Assembly: GCA_022340755.1 (NCBI GenBank)
Contig: JAJDNI010000218.1
Location: forward strand, 1 to 39,397
DNA from: Gemmatimonadota bacterium
Lineage (GTDB): Bacteria; Gemmatimonadota; Gemmatimonadetes; Longimicrobiales; Gaopeijiaceae
Length of the DNA stretch: 39,397 nt
Direction of reading: 5' to 3'
Notes under the pieces: model-generated
Told to the model about the DNA's origin: nothing
The model's input: the letters and a program-made list of their open reading frames with translations, nothing else
Database searches by the model: none
Shown here: positions 24,131 through 33,357 of the stretch, one piece after another
Numbering within the stretch: the stretch's first letter is position 1
Layout of the letters: the number at the start of each line of letters is the position of its first letter
Translations under genes and position numbers: made by a program

Positions 24131-25123
24131 TCATGTGTCGGCGTGCTCCCGCAGCCATCGCCCCGTGCGTACCAGGGCCTCCTCGTGCCGATGCGGCGGG
24201 CTCCACCCCAAATCCCTCCGGATGCGTCGGGACGGGTAAGGGTTTTCACCCATGGCCAATCGCGCCACCCGTCCAAGAGGCAGTCCGTCGACCCCCGGTG
24301 CCGAGACGCCGAGGGCTCCGAGTACGTCCGCACCCGCGCGAACCAGGCTCCCGGGAACGGCCAACAGCCTGGGGGAACGTCCCATCCCTCGCGCGATTCC
24401 CTCCAGGAGCATCCTCTGGGTCAGTGGGTGATCGAAACCCACATCGTACGTCACCGCGCCCCGTTCCGCCTCCAGGGCCAGCCGCATCGCTTCGGCCACG
24501 TTGCCTGCGTACACCACGGCGATGGTGTTTCGGCCGTGCCCCAGGAGGGGCGTCACAGGCAGCCGCACCATACGCGCTACCCGTGCGGTCAGGAGTCGGT
24601 CCCGCTCGCCGTAGACGCCGGACGGCCGCAACACGGTTACGGGAAGGGCGCGCTCCGACTCCACCTTACGCGCCGCACGCTCCGCCTCGCGCTTCGAGCG
24701 AGCATACAGATTCGAAGCCGCGACGGGGGCATCGACAGGAGACGTCTCGTCCGTCTTCGTCGAGACGGTGCCGTACACGGCCACCGAGGACACGTGCACA
24801 GCGTGACGGATCCCCGCTTCAGCCGCCGCTTCCAGCACGTTTCTGGTGCCGTCGACGTTCACCGCGCGCACTTCCGCCCACGACCCGCCCTTGTAGACCA
24901 GGGCCGCGGCGTGGACGACGTGCGTGCACCCCCGCATGAACGCCGTCAGCCTGGTGGGGGCATTGGTCACGTCGCCCTGAACGAGGCTGCATCCCACTGC
25001 GGCGAGAAAATCCGTATTTGACTCCGCCCTGTGGAGCGCCACCACTTCGTGTCCGTAGCCGCGGAGGTGCGCGGCGAGATGGGACCCGAGAAGCCCCGAG
25101 CCGCCCGTCAGAAAGACGCGCAT
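24131..25123 (-). CDS. NAD(P)-dependent epimerase/dehydratase (extended SDR)
   Basis: The protein has 330 residues. The nucleotide-binding motif GGSGLLG (7-13), catalytic S112/S113 region (HVSSVAVYG), and Y140-x3-K144 (YARSK) are present, followed by LRPSGVYGERD. The family includes 3-beta-HSD-like, dihydroflavonol reductase-like and nucleotide-sugar epimerases. The C-terminal substrate domain (about 180-330) does not name a substrate. It is probably co-transcribed with the zinc-ribbon gene upstream (63-nt gap) and the LOG gene downstream. Confidence 0.9.
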   Translation of the reverse strand: MRVFLTGGSGLLGSHLAAHLRGYGHEVVALHRAESNTDFLAAVGCSLVQGDVTNAPTRLTAFMRGCTHVVHAAALVYKGGSWAEVRAVNVDGTRNVLEAAAEAGIRHAVHVSSVAVYGTVSTKTDETSPVDAPVAASNLYARSKREAERAARKVESERALPVTVLRPSGVYGERDRLLTARVARMVRLPVTPLLGHGRNTIAVVYAGNVAEAMRLALEAERGAVTYDVGFDHPLTQRMLLEGIARGMGRSPRLLAVPGSLVRAGADVLGALGVSAPGVDGLPLGRVARLAMGENPYPSRRIRRDLGWSPPHRHEEALVRTGRWLREHADT

Positions 25124-25186
25124 TCCTCGCCGGGCATCGTCGGGGCGCGGGTCGACGCGAAGCCGCTCCCCTCTCCGATCACGCTT

Positions 25187-26050
25187 CTAATGAGTGGCTA
25201 TGAACGCCTCCGCCTCGGAGCGGTACTCGGGGAGGAGGTTCTTGTGGGCCTCGTACTCGGGCAGGTTCTTGGTGGCCTGAGCGTCGTACACCGCCACGAG
25301 GTGCTTGTAGTACGTCAGGGCCTCCGCCGTGTCGCCAGCGGCCACCGCCGCCTGAGCCGCCGCCCCCAGGCCGAGGATGTGATCCGGGTCGGTGGCCAGG
25401 ATCCTCTTCGCCGTCGCCAGCGCGCCGGCGTGGTCCGTCAGGTTCTCCAGCAGCGACTGGTGGAAGAGCCCGTCCAGGTCCAGAGGCTCCGCAACCTGAT
25501 ATGCTTCCACCGCCATGGGCTGGAATCGCAGGGCATCGGCCGTGTCGCCTGCCGCCAGGTCGTTCATGACGTGGTTGTAGAGCCGGTCCGCCGCATCCCG
25601 CGGCGACATGGTTGAGAGATCGATGCTCGACGCACCCATGGCTCCACCGGCGGCGGCTCCACCCGGCGGCATCGCTGCCGGGGTGGCCGCCGACGGATTC
25701 TGCGAGCGCACCACCGACCACCCGACCACCAGGATCAGCCCGAAGAGGGCCGCTCCGGCGATCCACCACGGCAGGTTGTTCCCCCCGATGGTCGCCGCCG
25801 CCGCGGCTCTGTGACCCGTGGGGGCCGCCGGTGCAACGGACGGAACCGGCCCCGGCCCGGGCGCGGCGGTCCGGGCTCCGGATACCGGCTGCCCGCATCG
25901 GTTGCAGAACTTGGCTCCGGCCTCGAGCTTCGCTCCGCACTTGTTGCAGAAGCGACCGCCCAGCGACGCCCCGCAATGCTGGCAGAAGTTACCGCTGGCC
26001 GGCTTACCGCACGCCGGGCAGATGCCCGTACCCCCGCCCGCGGGACTCAT
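25187..26050 (-). CDS. Double zinc-ribbon membrane protein with TPR-like C-terminus
   Basis: The protein has 287 residues. Two treble-type zinc ribbons are packed at the N-terminus: C11/C14/C23/C26 and C35/C38/C49/C52. A Pro/Ala linker follows, then one membrane helix at about 95-114 (WWIAGAALFGLILVVGWSVV), another low-complexity Ala/Gly/Pro stretch, and an alpha-helical region from about 150 to the end. The last part reads like TPR repeats (DTADALRF, AGALATAKRILATDPDH, AGDTAEALTYYKHLVAVYD). The zinc ribbons should lie in the cytoplasm and the repeats outside. The ATG overlaps the M14 peptidase stop (ATGA). No precise function is known; a scaffold or sensor role is a guess. Confidence 0.85.
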   Translation of the reverse strand: MSPAGGGTGICPACGKPASGNFCQHCGASLGGRFCNKCGAKLEAGAKFCNRCGQPVSGARTAAPGPGPVPSVAPAAPTGHRAAAAATIGGNNLPWWIAGAALFGLILVVGWSVVRSQNPSAATPAAMPPGGAAAGGAMGASSIDLSTMSPRDAADRLYNHVMNDLAAGDTADALRFQPMAVEAYQVAEPLDLDGLFHQSLLENLTDHAGALATAKRILATDPDHILGLGAAAQAAVAAGDTAEALTYYKHLVAVYDAQATKNLPEYEAHKNLLPEYRSEAEAFIATH

Positions 26051-28341
26051 CGGTGCAGCGAGTTGAAGAGGAGCGGCCAGGTGGCCACCGACTGTCCGCG
26101 GTAATTCGGCTGGAAGCCGAACAGCACCACTGACCCCTTGCCTACGCTCGCCTCGACGATCGCCGGCTTGCCGGCGACGTACGAGCCACCCAGCTCCCAC
26201 CCGGACAGGAGGGGGTCACCGGTGCCGTAGTGGGCGAGGACCTTCACACGATCATCGTTCACGTCGAATGCCTGGCTGCTGCCGGAGAACCACGCGATGC
26301 TCTCCGTGTCGACCCCGCGCCCGATGTCGCTGGCGGGGTCTACCCGGAGTCTCAGTATAGAGCCTGGAATGTAAAAATCCTGGTTCGCAAGACCATCCAC
26401 TGCGTTGGTCACCTGCAGGTCGAAGAGGTCCTTCACGAAATCCACCGCCTGTTCCACCGCCACGATCCGGCCGCCCGCCTCGACGAAGTCGTGGAGCGCC
26501 GCTACCCCGGCCTCTCCGAGGCCTCCGGCGTATTCAGGAGGGACCTGTGCAGCCCGGAACCCGCTCCGGATCGACTGCGCGCGCTGGCTCTGGAGCACGA
26601 TGACGTCGTAGCGGCTCGCCAACCCGCCCTTGCGGACGTCGGCGTCGTGCAGGGTATCGTACGTCATCCCGTACTTGTCGAAGACCCAGCGGGTCCACCC
26701 CTCGGTGCTGGGTTCCTGCCAACTCTTGTACATGGCGACCCTGGGGGCGTTCGCACCGCGCAACGCGGCCGGAAGCGTGAACGCGAAATCCGGAACGGGA
26801 ATCGGATCCGAGAGCGCCGTGGTCACGGGCTCATCCACCGCAACGGCCTCGACGTCCATCAGGTACGGGAGCGTCTGAGCCGTCACGTCGTAGGGCCGCA
26901 ACGGCGGGCCGCCGGGGTAGGCCCGCAGATCCGGATAGTGCTGAACCTCGAGCATCGCCTGGGCGAACGACGCGTACGGCTGGTGCATGGGCACCACCCA
27001 GCTTCCGGCGGGGAACTGGATGCCGTCGGCCGTGAAGGAGGCCGACGCCTTGTGCACCTCCACGTCCGCCAAGGTGAGGATGCGCAGGACGTACTGCACG
27101 CCGGTGACGTTGGTCTGATTCGCGGGAATCACCCAGGCCTCGGGCCAGCGGTCCCACTTCTCTACGGCATGCTTCCCGATGTCGTAGAAGTTCGTCAGCC
27201 AGTAGGGGCGATTCCGGGCCGCGTTGGTGAGGAGCGCCAGTGCGCCGGTTTCCTGGTAGTTGACGATGTCACCGAGGGTCCAGTGGCCGCCGGGCCAGGG
27301 GTCGGGGAAATTCCAGGAGGATTTGGATGCGTCGTACCCCCGTGACGGTCCCAGCTGGTCCGCGGCGATGTCGACGGGCGTGGCGATGCGTACCGACGCC
27401 GCCTCACTGAGGATGCGCGCGCCGGCATGATAGTGCATGTAGGCCCGCGCCGGCGTGAATGCATCGTACTGGCCCGACACCACGGCACCTCTGTTGCCCG
27501 CTGCCTCTTCCTCAGCAGCCATCCACGTGCCCAGCTGGTTCACCGCACTGGTAATGTGAGGGTCTACGTTCGGCTCCCAGGGGTCGATGTAGGGCGGGAA
27601 GAAGATGCGCGCGCTGGTGGCCCCCATCTGATGGATGTCGTGGACGATCTGGGGGTGCCACGCATTCTGCGCCTTCACCGTCAGGACGGTCTCGTCCTGG
27701 GTGAACGCATACCAGTCGCGGTTGTTGTCGTGGCCCGTGTAGAACTGGTAGAGCCAGGGCAACGGACCCCCTTCCAGCGGTGTGCCCACGCCCTGCCGAT
27801 ACCAGTCCACCACCCAGTCGAGGCCATCGGGATTCAATGACGGAATGTCGAGGAAGATGACGTTGTCCAGGATCTCCTTGATGCGGGGCTCGTCGGAGGT
27901 CGCGAGGCGCCACACGAGGCGAGCCGCCATCTGGCTTCCTCCCACCTCCGTGGCGTGGATGGAGTGGGTGATCATGACCACCGTCCGACCTTGATCGAGA
28001 AGGTGTCGGAGCTCCGTGTCGTCCGAGATCTTCCTCGGGTCGGCGAGCTTGCCCTGGATGTCGCGCAGCTCCGAAAGCCGGGCCTGATTGGCGGGGCTCG
28101 TGATGATGAGCATCACGAAAGGACGGCCTTTGGTGGTCTTGCCCAGGGTGTCGACTCTGACCCGCTGACTCGTTTCCGCGATTTTCTCGTAGTAGGCAGT
28201 GAGCTGGTTCCAGTCGGCGAGCTTGCGGTCCTGGCCGATCTCGAAGCCGAACGCCTGTTGGGGTGTCGGCACCGTCTGGGCGGTGGCCGCCGACGTGAAA
28301 AGAACCACGGCCCCAAGGGCTGAGACGACCCTGCGAATCAT
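26047..28341 (-). CDS. Secreted M14 family zinc carboxypeptidase
   Basis: The protein has 764 residues. A signal peptide (MIRRVVSALGAVVLFTSAATAQ) ends at about residue 22. The M14 domain covers about 40-330: zinc ligands H129 and E132 in HSIHATEVGG, the substrate-site segment GHDNNRDWYAF (203-213), and a third histidine, H237, in HDIHQMG. The roughly 400-residue C-terminus is unlike classic carboxypeptidases and includes a glutamine-amidotransferase-like DUF segment. Such large M14 proteins are frequent in Gemmatimonadota and Bacteroidota. It should degrade peptides in the periplasm or outside. The ATG at 28341 has AAGGAG upstream, and the gene is divergent from the outer-membrane barrel gene. 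Confidence 0.9.
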   Translation of the reverse strand: MIRRVVSALGAVVLFTSAATAQTVPTPQQAFGFEIGQDRKLADWNQLTAYYEKIAETSQRVRVDTLGKTTKGRPFVMLIITSPANQARLSELRDIQGKLADPRKISDDTELRHLLDQGRTVVMITHSIHATEVGGSQMAARLVWRLATSDEPRIKEILDNVIFLDIPSLNPDGLDWVVDWYRQGVGTPLEGGPLPWLYQFYTGHDNNRDWYAFTQDETVLTVKAQNAWHPQIVHDIHQMGATSARIFFPPYIDPWEPNVDPHITSAVNQLGTWMAAEEEAAGNRGAVVSGQYDAFTPARAYMHYHAGARILSEAASVRIATPVDIAADQLGPSRGYDASKSSWNFPDPWPGGHWTLGDIVNYQETGALALLTNAARNRPYWLTNFYDIGKHAVEKWDRWPEAWVIPANQTNVTGVQYVLRILTLADVEVHKASASFTADGIQFPAGSWVVPMHQPYASFAQAMLEVQHYPDLRAYPGGPPLRPYDVTAQTLPYLMDVEAVAVDEPVTTALSDPIPVPDFAFTLPAALRGANAPRVAMYKSWQEPSTEGWTRWVFDKYGMTYDTLHDADVRKGGLASRYDVIVLQSQRAQSIRSGFRAAQVPPEYAGGLGEAGVAALHDFVEAGGRIVAVEQAVDFVKDLFDLQVTNAVDGLANQDFYIPGSILRLRVDPASDIGRGVDTESIAWFSGSSQAFDVNDDRVKVLAHYGTGDPLLSGWELGGSYVAGKPAIVEASVGKGSVVLFGFQPNYRGQSVATWPLLFNSLHR

Positions 28342-28384
28342 CGGAACTCCTTACGAGAGACCTTCTTGGATGGAAGCTGGAACG

Positions 28385-28413
28385 ATGGTACCGCGCCGGC
28401 CCCGGACCGGCAA
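28385..28413 (-). promoter_or_regulatory. Candidate promoter of the M14 peptidase gene
   Basis: On the minus strand TTGCCG (28413-28408) and TACCAT (28390-28385) are exactly 17 bases apart, each matching four of six sigma-70 consensus positions. They lie 44-72 bases before the ATG in the 89-base divergent intergenic space. No transcription data support it. Confidence 0.4.
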
Positions 28414-28430
28414 CGGAGGGTGACCCGCGC

Positions 28431-30611
28431 GTGAGGCTGTTCTCGCTCCTGGTGGCCGGCTTGATGGTCCCCGCCGCGATCTGCGCCCAACAGGACTCGG
28501 TTCCCGCTCCGGCCGATACGTTCGCGGACCCCGCCGTTCGAGCGCTCATGGCGCGGGCGGTCGCCGCCAGAAACAGGGACATCCAGGGCATACGCAGCTA
28601 CGAAGGACGTCTCCGGGAGCACATCTACGTCGGCCTCACCGCGTTTCGGTTCCGGAGGGAGCGAGGCCTCTTCGAGCAGGAGCGCATCGCCCGGCTGAGA
28701 TGGAGCGCCGACGGAGAGCGGGCCATCCAGTGGATCGGAGCGCGGCAGGCCATCCCCATCGTAGGCGCCGACACCCGGCGGGACGAGATCGCCGCTCGTG
28801 GTCAAGTAGGGAAGGCCGGCGCGTCGGTCAACGCGGACCTGCGTAGGGAGCTGCCCCAAGAGCTCCTGCACGAAGCCGACCTGCCCAACTTCGCTTTCGA
28901 TCCATCCGGCGACCGCCTGGCCTTCGGCGGCGACTGGGCCCTCCATCCCCTGTCCGACAGCGCCGGGTCCGCATACCGCTTCGCGTCCGGGGATACGCTT
29001 CGCATCGGCCTTCCCGGCCAGCAGAGGGACGTCGTCCTCTACGAGGTGAAGGTCGAGCCTCGGCGCGCGGACTTCCACCTAGTTGCGGGGTCGCTCTGGT
29101 TCGACTCCGAGACCGCGTCTCTGGTTCGGGCCACGTACAAGCCCGCCAGAGCCTTCGACCTGAGCATCGACGAGCCGCACGACGCGGAAGAGGTACCCGG
29201 CTTCCTCAAGCCGGTGCAGGGGGATATCTCGTACATCACGGTCGAGTATAGCCTGCACGAGCTCCGCTACTGGCTTCCCCGTCGCTTCGCCCTGGAGGGC
29301 GAGCTTCGCATGGGTCGTGTGCTGAAGATCCCCCTGACGGTCGAGTGGAGCATCGGCGACTACTCCGTCAACGACATCAGCTCGGAGATCCCCGTGACGG
29401 GACCGCTGCCGCCGGGCTGGTCTCGCAGCGAGCAGAAGATAAAGGACTCCAGGGGCGTGACGCGGTACGTGACGGTGGTGGTCCCCGATGACCGTTCGGT
29501 CCTCACGTCGCCGGAGCTCTCGGAATCGTTCGGTGAGCGGGCCCCCACCGCCTTCACCGACGACGAAGTCGCCCAGCTCAAGGGCGAGCTGCAGGCGCTC
29601 ATGCCCACGTACCGGCAGTTCCGCCCCCAGTTCGCCTGGGGACTGCAGCGGGGTCTCGTGCGCTACAACCGCGTCGAAGGGTTGAGCGTCGGCGGGGCGG
29701 TGACCTTCCCCCTGGACCCCCTGACGACCCTCGATCTGGAAGCCCGCGTCGGCACCGGGAGCCATGAACCCGACATCACCGCCACGCTGCGCCGGGGCTC
29801 GGACGACCGGTCCTGGAGCCTCGCCGGCTATCATCGTCTCCAGACGATGGGCGACTGGGGGACGCCGTTCTCGATCACGAGCTCGTTGGGGAACCTGGTT
29901 CTGGGCATCGATCGCGCCCAGTACTTCCGCGCAACCGGCGCGTCCGTCGGGTACAGGCGCATGGGTGAGCGCGTGCGATGGGAAGCGCAGGCCTTCCACG
30001 AACGCCAGCAGCCGGTGTCCCGGGAGGCGACCTTCTTCCTGCTCCAATCCGCTCGCGACGACACGGTGGACCTGGTCCTGCCCGCTCGGGACGTCTCCGT
30101 CACGGGAGCGCGAACCACGGTCTCCTGGTTCTCGGGCATCGACCCTCATGGCCTCATCGCCACGGGCCAACTGGTTGCCGAGGCGGCGGGGGGCGATGTC
30201 GCCTACCAGCGTGCCGCCCTTTCCCTGTCGGTGAGCCACCCGCTCTTCTTCGGCCTCGCCGGGGCCCTCGAGGCGGGCGCGGGGGCGCTATGGGGAGACG
30301 AACCGATACAAGAGAATTTCTTCCTCGGGGGATCGAGCACACTCCGCGGCTTCGACGCCTACGAGGTGCATGGCGCGTCGTTCTGGCGCGCGCGGGCGGA
30401 GCTTGCCACCGGGTTCGCGGGTGCCCGCCTTGGTGTCTTCTCCGACGCGGGGTGGGTGGGGCCGAAGCGGTCCTTTGGCCTCCAGGATCCCATGGTCTCC
30501 GTCGGCGTGGGCGCGTCACTCCTGGACGGCCTCTTCCGAATCGACGTCTCCCACGCGGTGCGACGCGGATCCCGGTACAAGCTGAACCTTTACCTGGACG
30601 GGCTCTTCTGA
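28431..30611 (+). CDS. Outer-membrane beta-barrel protein, Omp85/BamA-like C-terminus
   Basis: The protein has 726 residues. A signal peptide ends near residue 19 (AICAQ). Residues 20 to about 390 are a predicted beta-rich periplasmic part that I do not recognise; it has no clear POTRA repeats. From about 400 the sequence alternates polar and hydrophobic residues as in a barrel, with GGSSTLRGF at 633-641, the lid-loop-like motif of Omp85 proteins, and it ends in a C-terminal phenylalanine (YLDGLF), the usual signal for barrel assembly. The GTG start is preceded by GGAGGG 10 nt upstream. It may translocate or insert a partner, or act with the neighbouring secreted peptidases. Confidence 0.8.
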   Translation: MRLFSLLVAGLMVPAAICAQQDSVPAPADTFADPAVRALMARAVAARNRDIQGIRSYEGRLREHIYVGLTAFRFRRERGLFEQERIARLRWSADGERAIQWIGARQAIPIVGADTRRDEIAARGQVGKAGASVNADLRRELPQELLHEADLPNFAFDPSGDRLAFGGDWALHPLSDSAGSAYRFASGDTLRIGLPGQQRDVVLYEVKVEPRRADFHLVAGSLWFDSETASLVRATYKPARAFDLSIDEPHDAEEVPGFLKPVQGDISYITVEYSLHELRYWLPRRFALEGELRMGRVLKIPLTVEWSIGDYSVNDISSEIPVTGPLPPGWSRSEQKIKDSRGVTRYVTVVVPDDRSVLTSPELSESFGERAPTAFTDDEVAQLKGELQALMPTYRQFRPQFAWGLQRGLVRYNRVEGLSVGGAVTFPLDPLTTLDLEARVGTGSHEPDITATLRRGSDDRSWSLAGYHRLQTMGDWGTPFSITSSLGNLVLGIDRAQYFRATGASVGYRRMGERVRWEAQAFHERQQPVSREATFFLLQSARDDTVDLVLPARDVSVTGARTTVSWFSGIDPHGLIATGQLVAEAAGGDVAYQRAALSLSVSHPLFFGLAGALEAGAGALWGDEPIQENFFLGGSSTLRGFDAYEVHGASFWRARAELATGFAGARLGVFSDAGWVGPKRSFGLQDPMVSVGVGASLLDGLFRIDVSHAVRRGSRYKLNLYLDGLF

Positions 30612-30617
30612 CGTCCC

Positions 30618-30683
30618 GCGGTCTTCAAACCGCCCGCGCGTGCCCCTGTGTGCCCCCCTCCCCCGCGCGCGTCCCCCGCGCGG
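30618..30683 (+). other. Two hairpins between the barrel gene and the M28 gene
   Basis: GCGGT/ACCGC with loop CTTCAA at 30618-30633 and CCGCGCG/CGCGCGG with a 7-base loop at 30663-30683. Neither has a T tail. They could slow transcription or protect an mRNA end between the two genes; nothing else is seen in this 139-base space except the M28 ribosome site GGGAGGA. Confidence 0.3.
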
Positions 30684-30750
30684 CTTCCCACTCCTCGTTC
30701 GCCAGCGTACCCTTCTGGCTGCGGTTCAGGTCAATCTCCGGGAGGACAAT

Positions 30751-32400
30751 GTGAAGCGTTTCATACTGATTGCGTTGAGCGTCACCCTGGCTGCGTGTAC
30801 AGGTGGTGGCGAGCGCCCTGCGGCCGGACCGGACATCGCACTATCCGGGGACTCCATCCGGGAGTGGATGAAGGTCTTGTCGTCGGACGAGTACATGGGC
30901 CGCGGCTCTGGCCAGAAGGGCGGGGACATGGCCTCGCAGTATGTGGCCGATCACTTCAAAGCGATCGGGCTCGAGCCCGTCGATGGCTCGTATTTCCAGT
31001 CGGTGCCCATGATCGGGTACACCACGGATCCGTCGTCGGTGAAGCTGTCCTTCTCCGGCAAGGGTGGCACCCTGAACGCGAAGTATCTCGACGACTACGT
31101 GCTGAACGCAGGAGACCCGACGGCGACGTCCGCGGGAGGAACGGCGGAGGTGGTCTTCGTCGGATACGGCATCAACGCGCCCGAGGTCAACTGGAACGAC
31201 TTCGCCGGCGTGGACGTCAAGGGCAAGTACATCCTTATTCTGGTGAACGACCCCCCCGCGCCCGCGGACGAGCCCGACCTTTTCGGGGGGCCGGCGATGA
31301 CATACTACGGACGCTGGACCTACAAGTGGGAAGAGGCCGCGCGGCAGGGAGCTCTGGGCGCGCTCATCGTTCACGAGACGGAGCCCGCGGGCTATCCGTG
31401 GAGCGTGGTGCGGGGTGGTCGGTCGGGTGAGCAGTTCTCGCTGCCTTCGGACCCCAACGGCCCCGCGCCGGCGGGAATGCTCGGGTGGGTCACTCGGGAG
31501 ACGGCGGTCGACCTGCTCGCCCTCGGCGGTCTGGATTTCGACTCGCTCAAGGCGACAGCCGATAGGCGCGGCTTCGTTGCGACGCCTACCGGGGTCACGG
31601 CGACGGGGGGGCTGAAGGCCACGGTGCGGGACGTGGAGACCCGTAACGTCGTAGGGCTCCTCAAGGGCTCCGCGCGGCCCGACGAGATCGTGACCCTCAC
31701 TTCCCACTACGATCACTTCGGGATTGGCCAGCCCATCGACGGCGACAGCATCTACAACGGGGCCTACGACAACGCGTCCGGCACCGCGATGCTCATGGAG
31801 ATCGCCGCCGGGTTCGAAGCGCTCCCGCAGAGGCCGGCCCGGTCACTCCTCTTCATCGCCACCGCCGCCGAGGAGCAGGGCCTGCTCGGCTCACAGTGGT
31901 ACGCGCAATCGCCGCTGTTCCCGTTGGCCAAGACGGCCGGCGAGATCAACATGGACGGCGCCAACCTGTGGGGTGAGACCGACGACGTGACCATCTTCGG
32001 CGAAGCACGAAGCGGACTGGGCGAGTTCGCACGGCAGCGCGCCGCGCAGATGGGTCTTACCATCGTCCCCGACCAGTCGCCCGAGAAGGGCTATTTCTTC
32101 CGCAGCGACCATTTCCCCTTCGCCAAGGCCGGCGTCCCTGCATTGTATGTAAATCACGGCGTCGCCTATCGCGGCAAGCCGGCGGGGTGGGGCAAGGAGA
32201 TGCAGGACGACTACACGGCCCATCGGTATCACGCGCCCACCGACGAGTTCTCCGACTCGTTCACCTTCGACGGAGCTGTTCAGGAGGGGCTGCTCATCGC
32301 CCGCATCGCCTGGGACATCGCGCAGACTCCCACTTGGCCGAACTGGAACGAGGGACAGGAGTTCAAGGCGGCGCGCGACGCGATGATGAAGGGCCAGTAG
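30751..32400 (+). CDS. Lipoprotein M28 family aminopeptidase with PA domain
   Basis: The protein has 549 residues. A lipoprotein signal peptide ends at C16 (VTLAAC). The M28 catalytic domain, from about 295, holds H319 and D321 (SHYDHFG), bridging D340 (GAYDNASG), E374/E375 (AAEEQGLLG), D402 (NMDGAN) and H494 (HRYHAPTDE). A protease-associated insert lies at about 120-260 (VVFVGYGINAPEVNWNDFAG, read in part). It should release N-terminal residues from peptides at the envelope. The GTG at 30751 is chosen because GGGAGGA sits 5 nt upstream and the lipobox follows correctly; an upstream extension in the open frame looks non-coding. Confidence 0.93.
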   Translation: MKRFILIALSVTLAACTGGGERPAAGPDIALSGDSIREWMKVLSSDEYMGRGSGQKGGDMASQYVADHFKAIGLEPVDGSYFQSVPMIGYTTDPSSVKLSFSGKGGTLNAKYLDDYVLNAGDPTATSAGGTAEVVFVGYGINAPEVNWNDFAGVDVKGKYILILVNDPPAPADEPDLFGGPAMTYYGRWTYKWEEAARQGALGALIVHETEPAGYPWSVVRGGRSGEQFSLPSDPNGPAPAGMLGWVTRETAVDLLALGGLDFDSLKATADRRGFVATPTGVTATGGLKATVRDVETRNVVGLLKGSARPDEIVTLTSHYDHFGIGQPIDGDSIYNGAYDNASGTAMLMEIAAGFEALPQRPARSLLFIATAAEEQGLLGSQWYAQSPLFPLAKTAGEINMDGANLWGETDDVTIFGEARSGLGEFARQRAAQMGLTIVPDQSPEKGYFFRSDHFPFAKAGVPALYVNHGVAYRGKPAGWGKEMQDDYTAHRYHAPTDEFSDSFTFDGAVQEGLLIARIAWDIAQTPTWPNWNEGQEFKAARDAMMKGQ

Positions 32401-32453
32401 CGCGTCATCCGCCAGAGCTCGGCCGTGGGCCGACCCGGGCGCGAACCATCGTG

Positions 32454-32493
32454 ACGAAGGCGGCGGGGCCCGCTCGGGCCCCGCCGCCTTCGT
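32454..32493. terminator. Near-perfect 18-bp hairpin between convergent genes
   Basis: The arms are 32454-32471 and 32476-32493, all 18 pairs Watson-Crick, with a GCTC loop. The sequence is GC-rich with A/T at the base of the stem. It lies between the M28 gene (plus) and the Nif3-like gene (minus), fitting a bidirectional transcription stop. There is no strong T run, so it may work with Rho or as an mRNA 3'-end stabiliser. Confidence 0.6.
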
Positions 32494-32569
32494 TGGCCCT
32501 GCCGGGGAGCAGGCATGCCCCGAGGCCACCTCGCTCCGCGCCGTTGCGGGCCGGCCTGGACCCCGGCGG

Positions 32570-33331
32570 TCAGAGACCCGTCGGCTGATCCAGAAATTCC
32601 CAAGTCAACTGGAACCGCTCCGCGACGTGGGCTGCGAGGGCTCGGACCCCGAAGGTCTCGGTCGCGTAGTGTCCTCCCATGAGCACGTGGACGCCCAGCT
32701 CCATGGCGTCGAAGTACGTGTGGTGGGAGCCCTCACCGGTGACGAGCGCGTCCAGGCCCAGGGTGGCCGCTTCCGCCGTATGGGATGCACCGCCACCCGT
32801 CACGACCCCGATGCGACCGACCAGCTCCGGGCCGCCCGGGATGACATGCACCGGCGCTCCGCTCAAGACCTCGCTGAGGCGGCCGCGGAGATTCGACACG
32901 TCGACGGGGTCCGGGAGCTCTCCCCACCACCCGATCTCCGCACCCCGGTACGCCGCGAAGCGCCCGCGTGGCTCGAGGGCCAGGGCTCGTCCCAGAAGGG
33001 CGCAATTGCCGACCTCCGCGTGGCTGTCCAACGGCAGATGGGCGCTGTACACGGCCACACCATGTTCGATGAGGGGCCCAAGCCGTCGAAGGTGCCGTCC
33101 CGTCACCGGTGTCAGCCCCTCCCAGAAGAGCCCGTGATGCACCAGGAGCAGGTCGGCTCCCATCTCGATGGCGGCCCGGATCGAGGCCTCCGAGGCGTCC
33201 ACCGCGGCCACCACGTGGTGCACCTCGTCCGGTCCCGCCACCTGCAGGCCATTGACGGCGTTCGGGTAGTCCGGATGGTCCGGAATGCCGAGATACGTAT
33301 CGAGGTATTGGAGCAAAGATTCTAATTTCAT
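32570..33331 (-). CDS. Nif3-like dinuclear metal centre protein (GTP cyclohydrolase I type 2/NIF3 family)
   Basis: The protein has 253 residues. Metal ligands are H65 and H66 (LLLVHHGLFW), D102 (AHLPLDSH), and H221/E225 (GGHYATE). The family forms toroidal hexamers with a di-metal site; its biochemical role is unresolved, with hydrolase activity reported for some members. This is the short form, without the PII-like insert. The ATG is at 33331. Confidence 0.93.
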   Translation of the reverse strand: MKLESLLQYLDTYLGIPDHPDYPNAVNGLQVAGPDEVHHVVAAVDASEASIRAAIEMGADLLLVHHGLFWEGLTPVTGRHLRRLGPLIEHGVAVYSAHLPLDSHAEVGNCALLGRALALEPRGRFAAYRGAEIGWWGELPDPVDVSNLRGRLSEVLSGAPVHVIPGGPELVGRIGVVTGGGASHTAEAATLGLDALVTGEGSHHTYFDAMELGVHVLMGGHYATETFGVRALAAHVAERFQLTWEFLDQPTGL

Positions 33332-33357
33332 GTCCTCGCCCCCTGGGCCTGCCGGTG

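Noticed and set aside
29079..30239. A 386-codon minus-strand open frame
   Set aside because: It is antisense to the barrel protein gene, which has a signal peptide, a GGSSTLRGF motif and a terminal Phe.
30614..30700. CTTCAAA in a stem-loop, resembling the anticodon loop of tRNA-Sec
   Set aside because: The pairing gives a 6-base, not 7-base, loop, and there is no D arm, no T arm (GTTCGA) and no acceptor stem.
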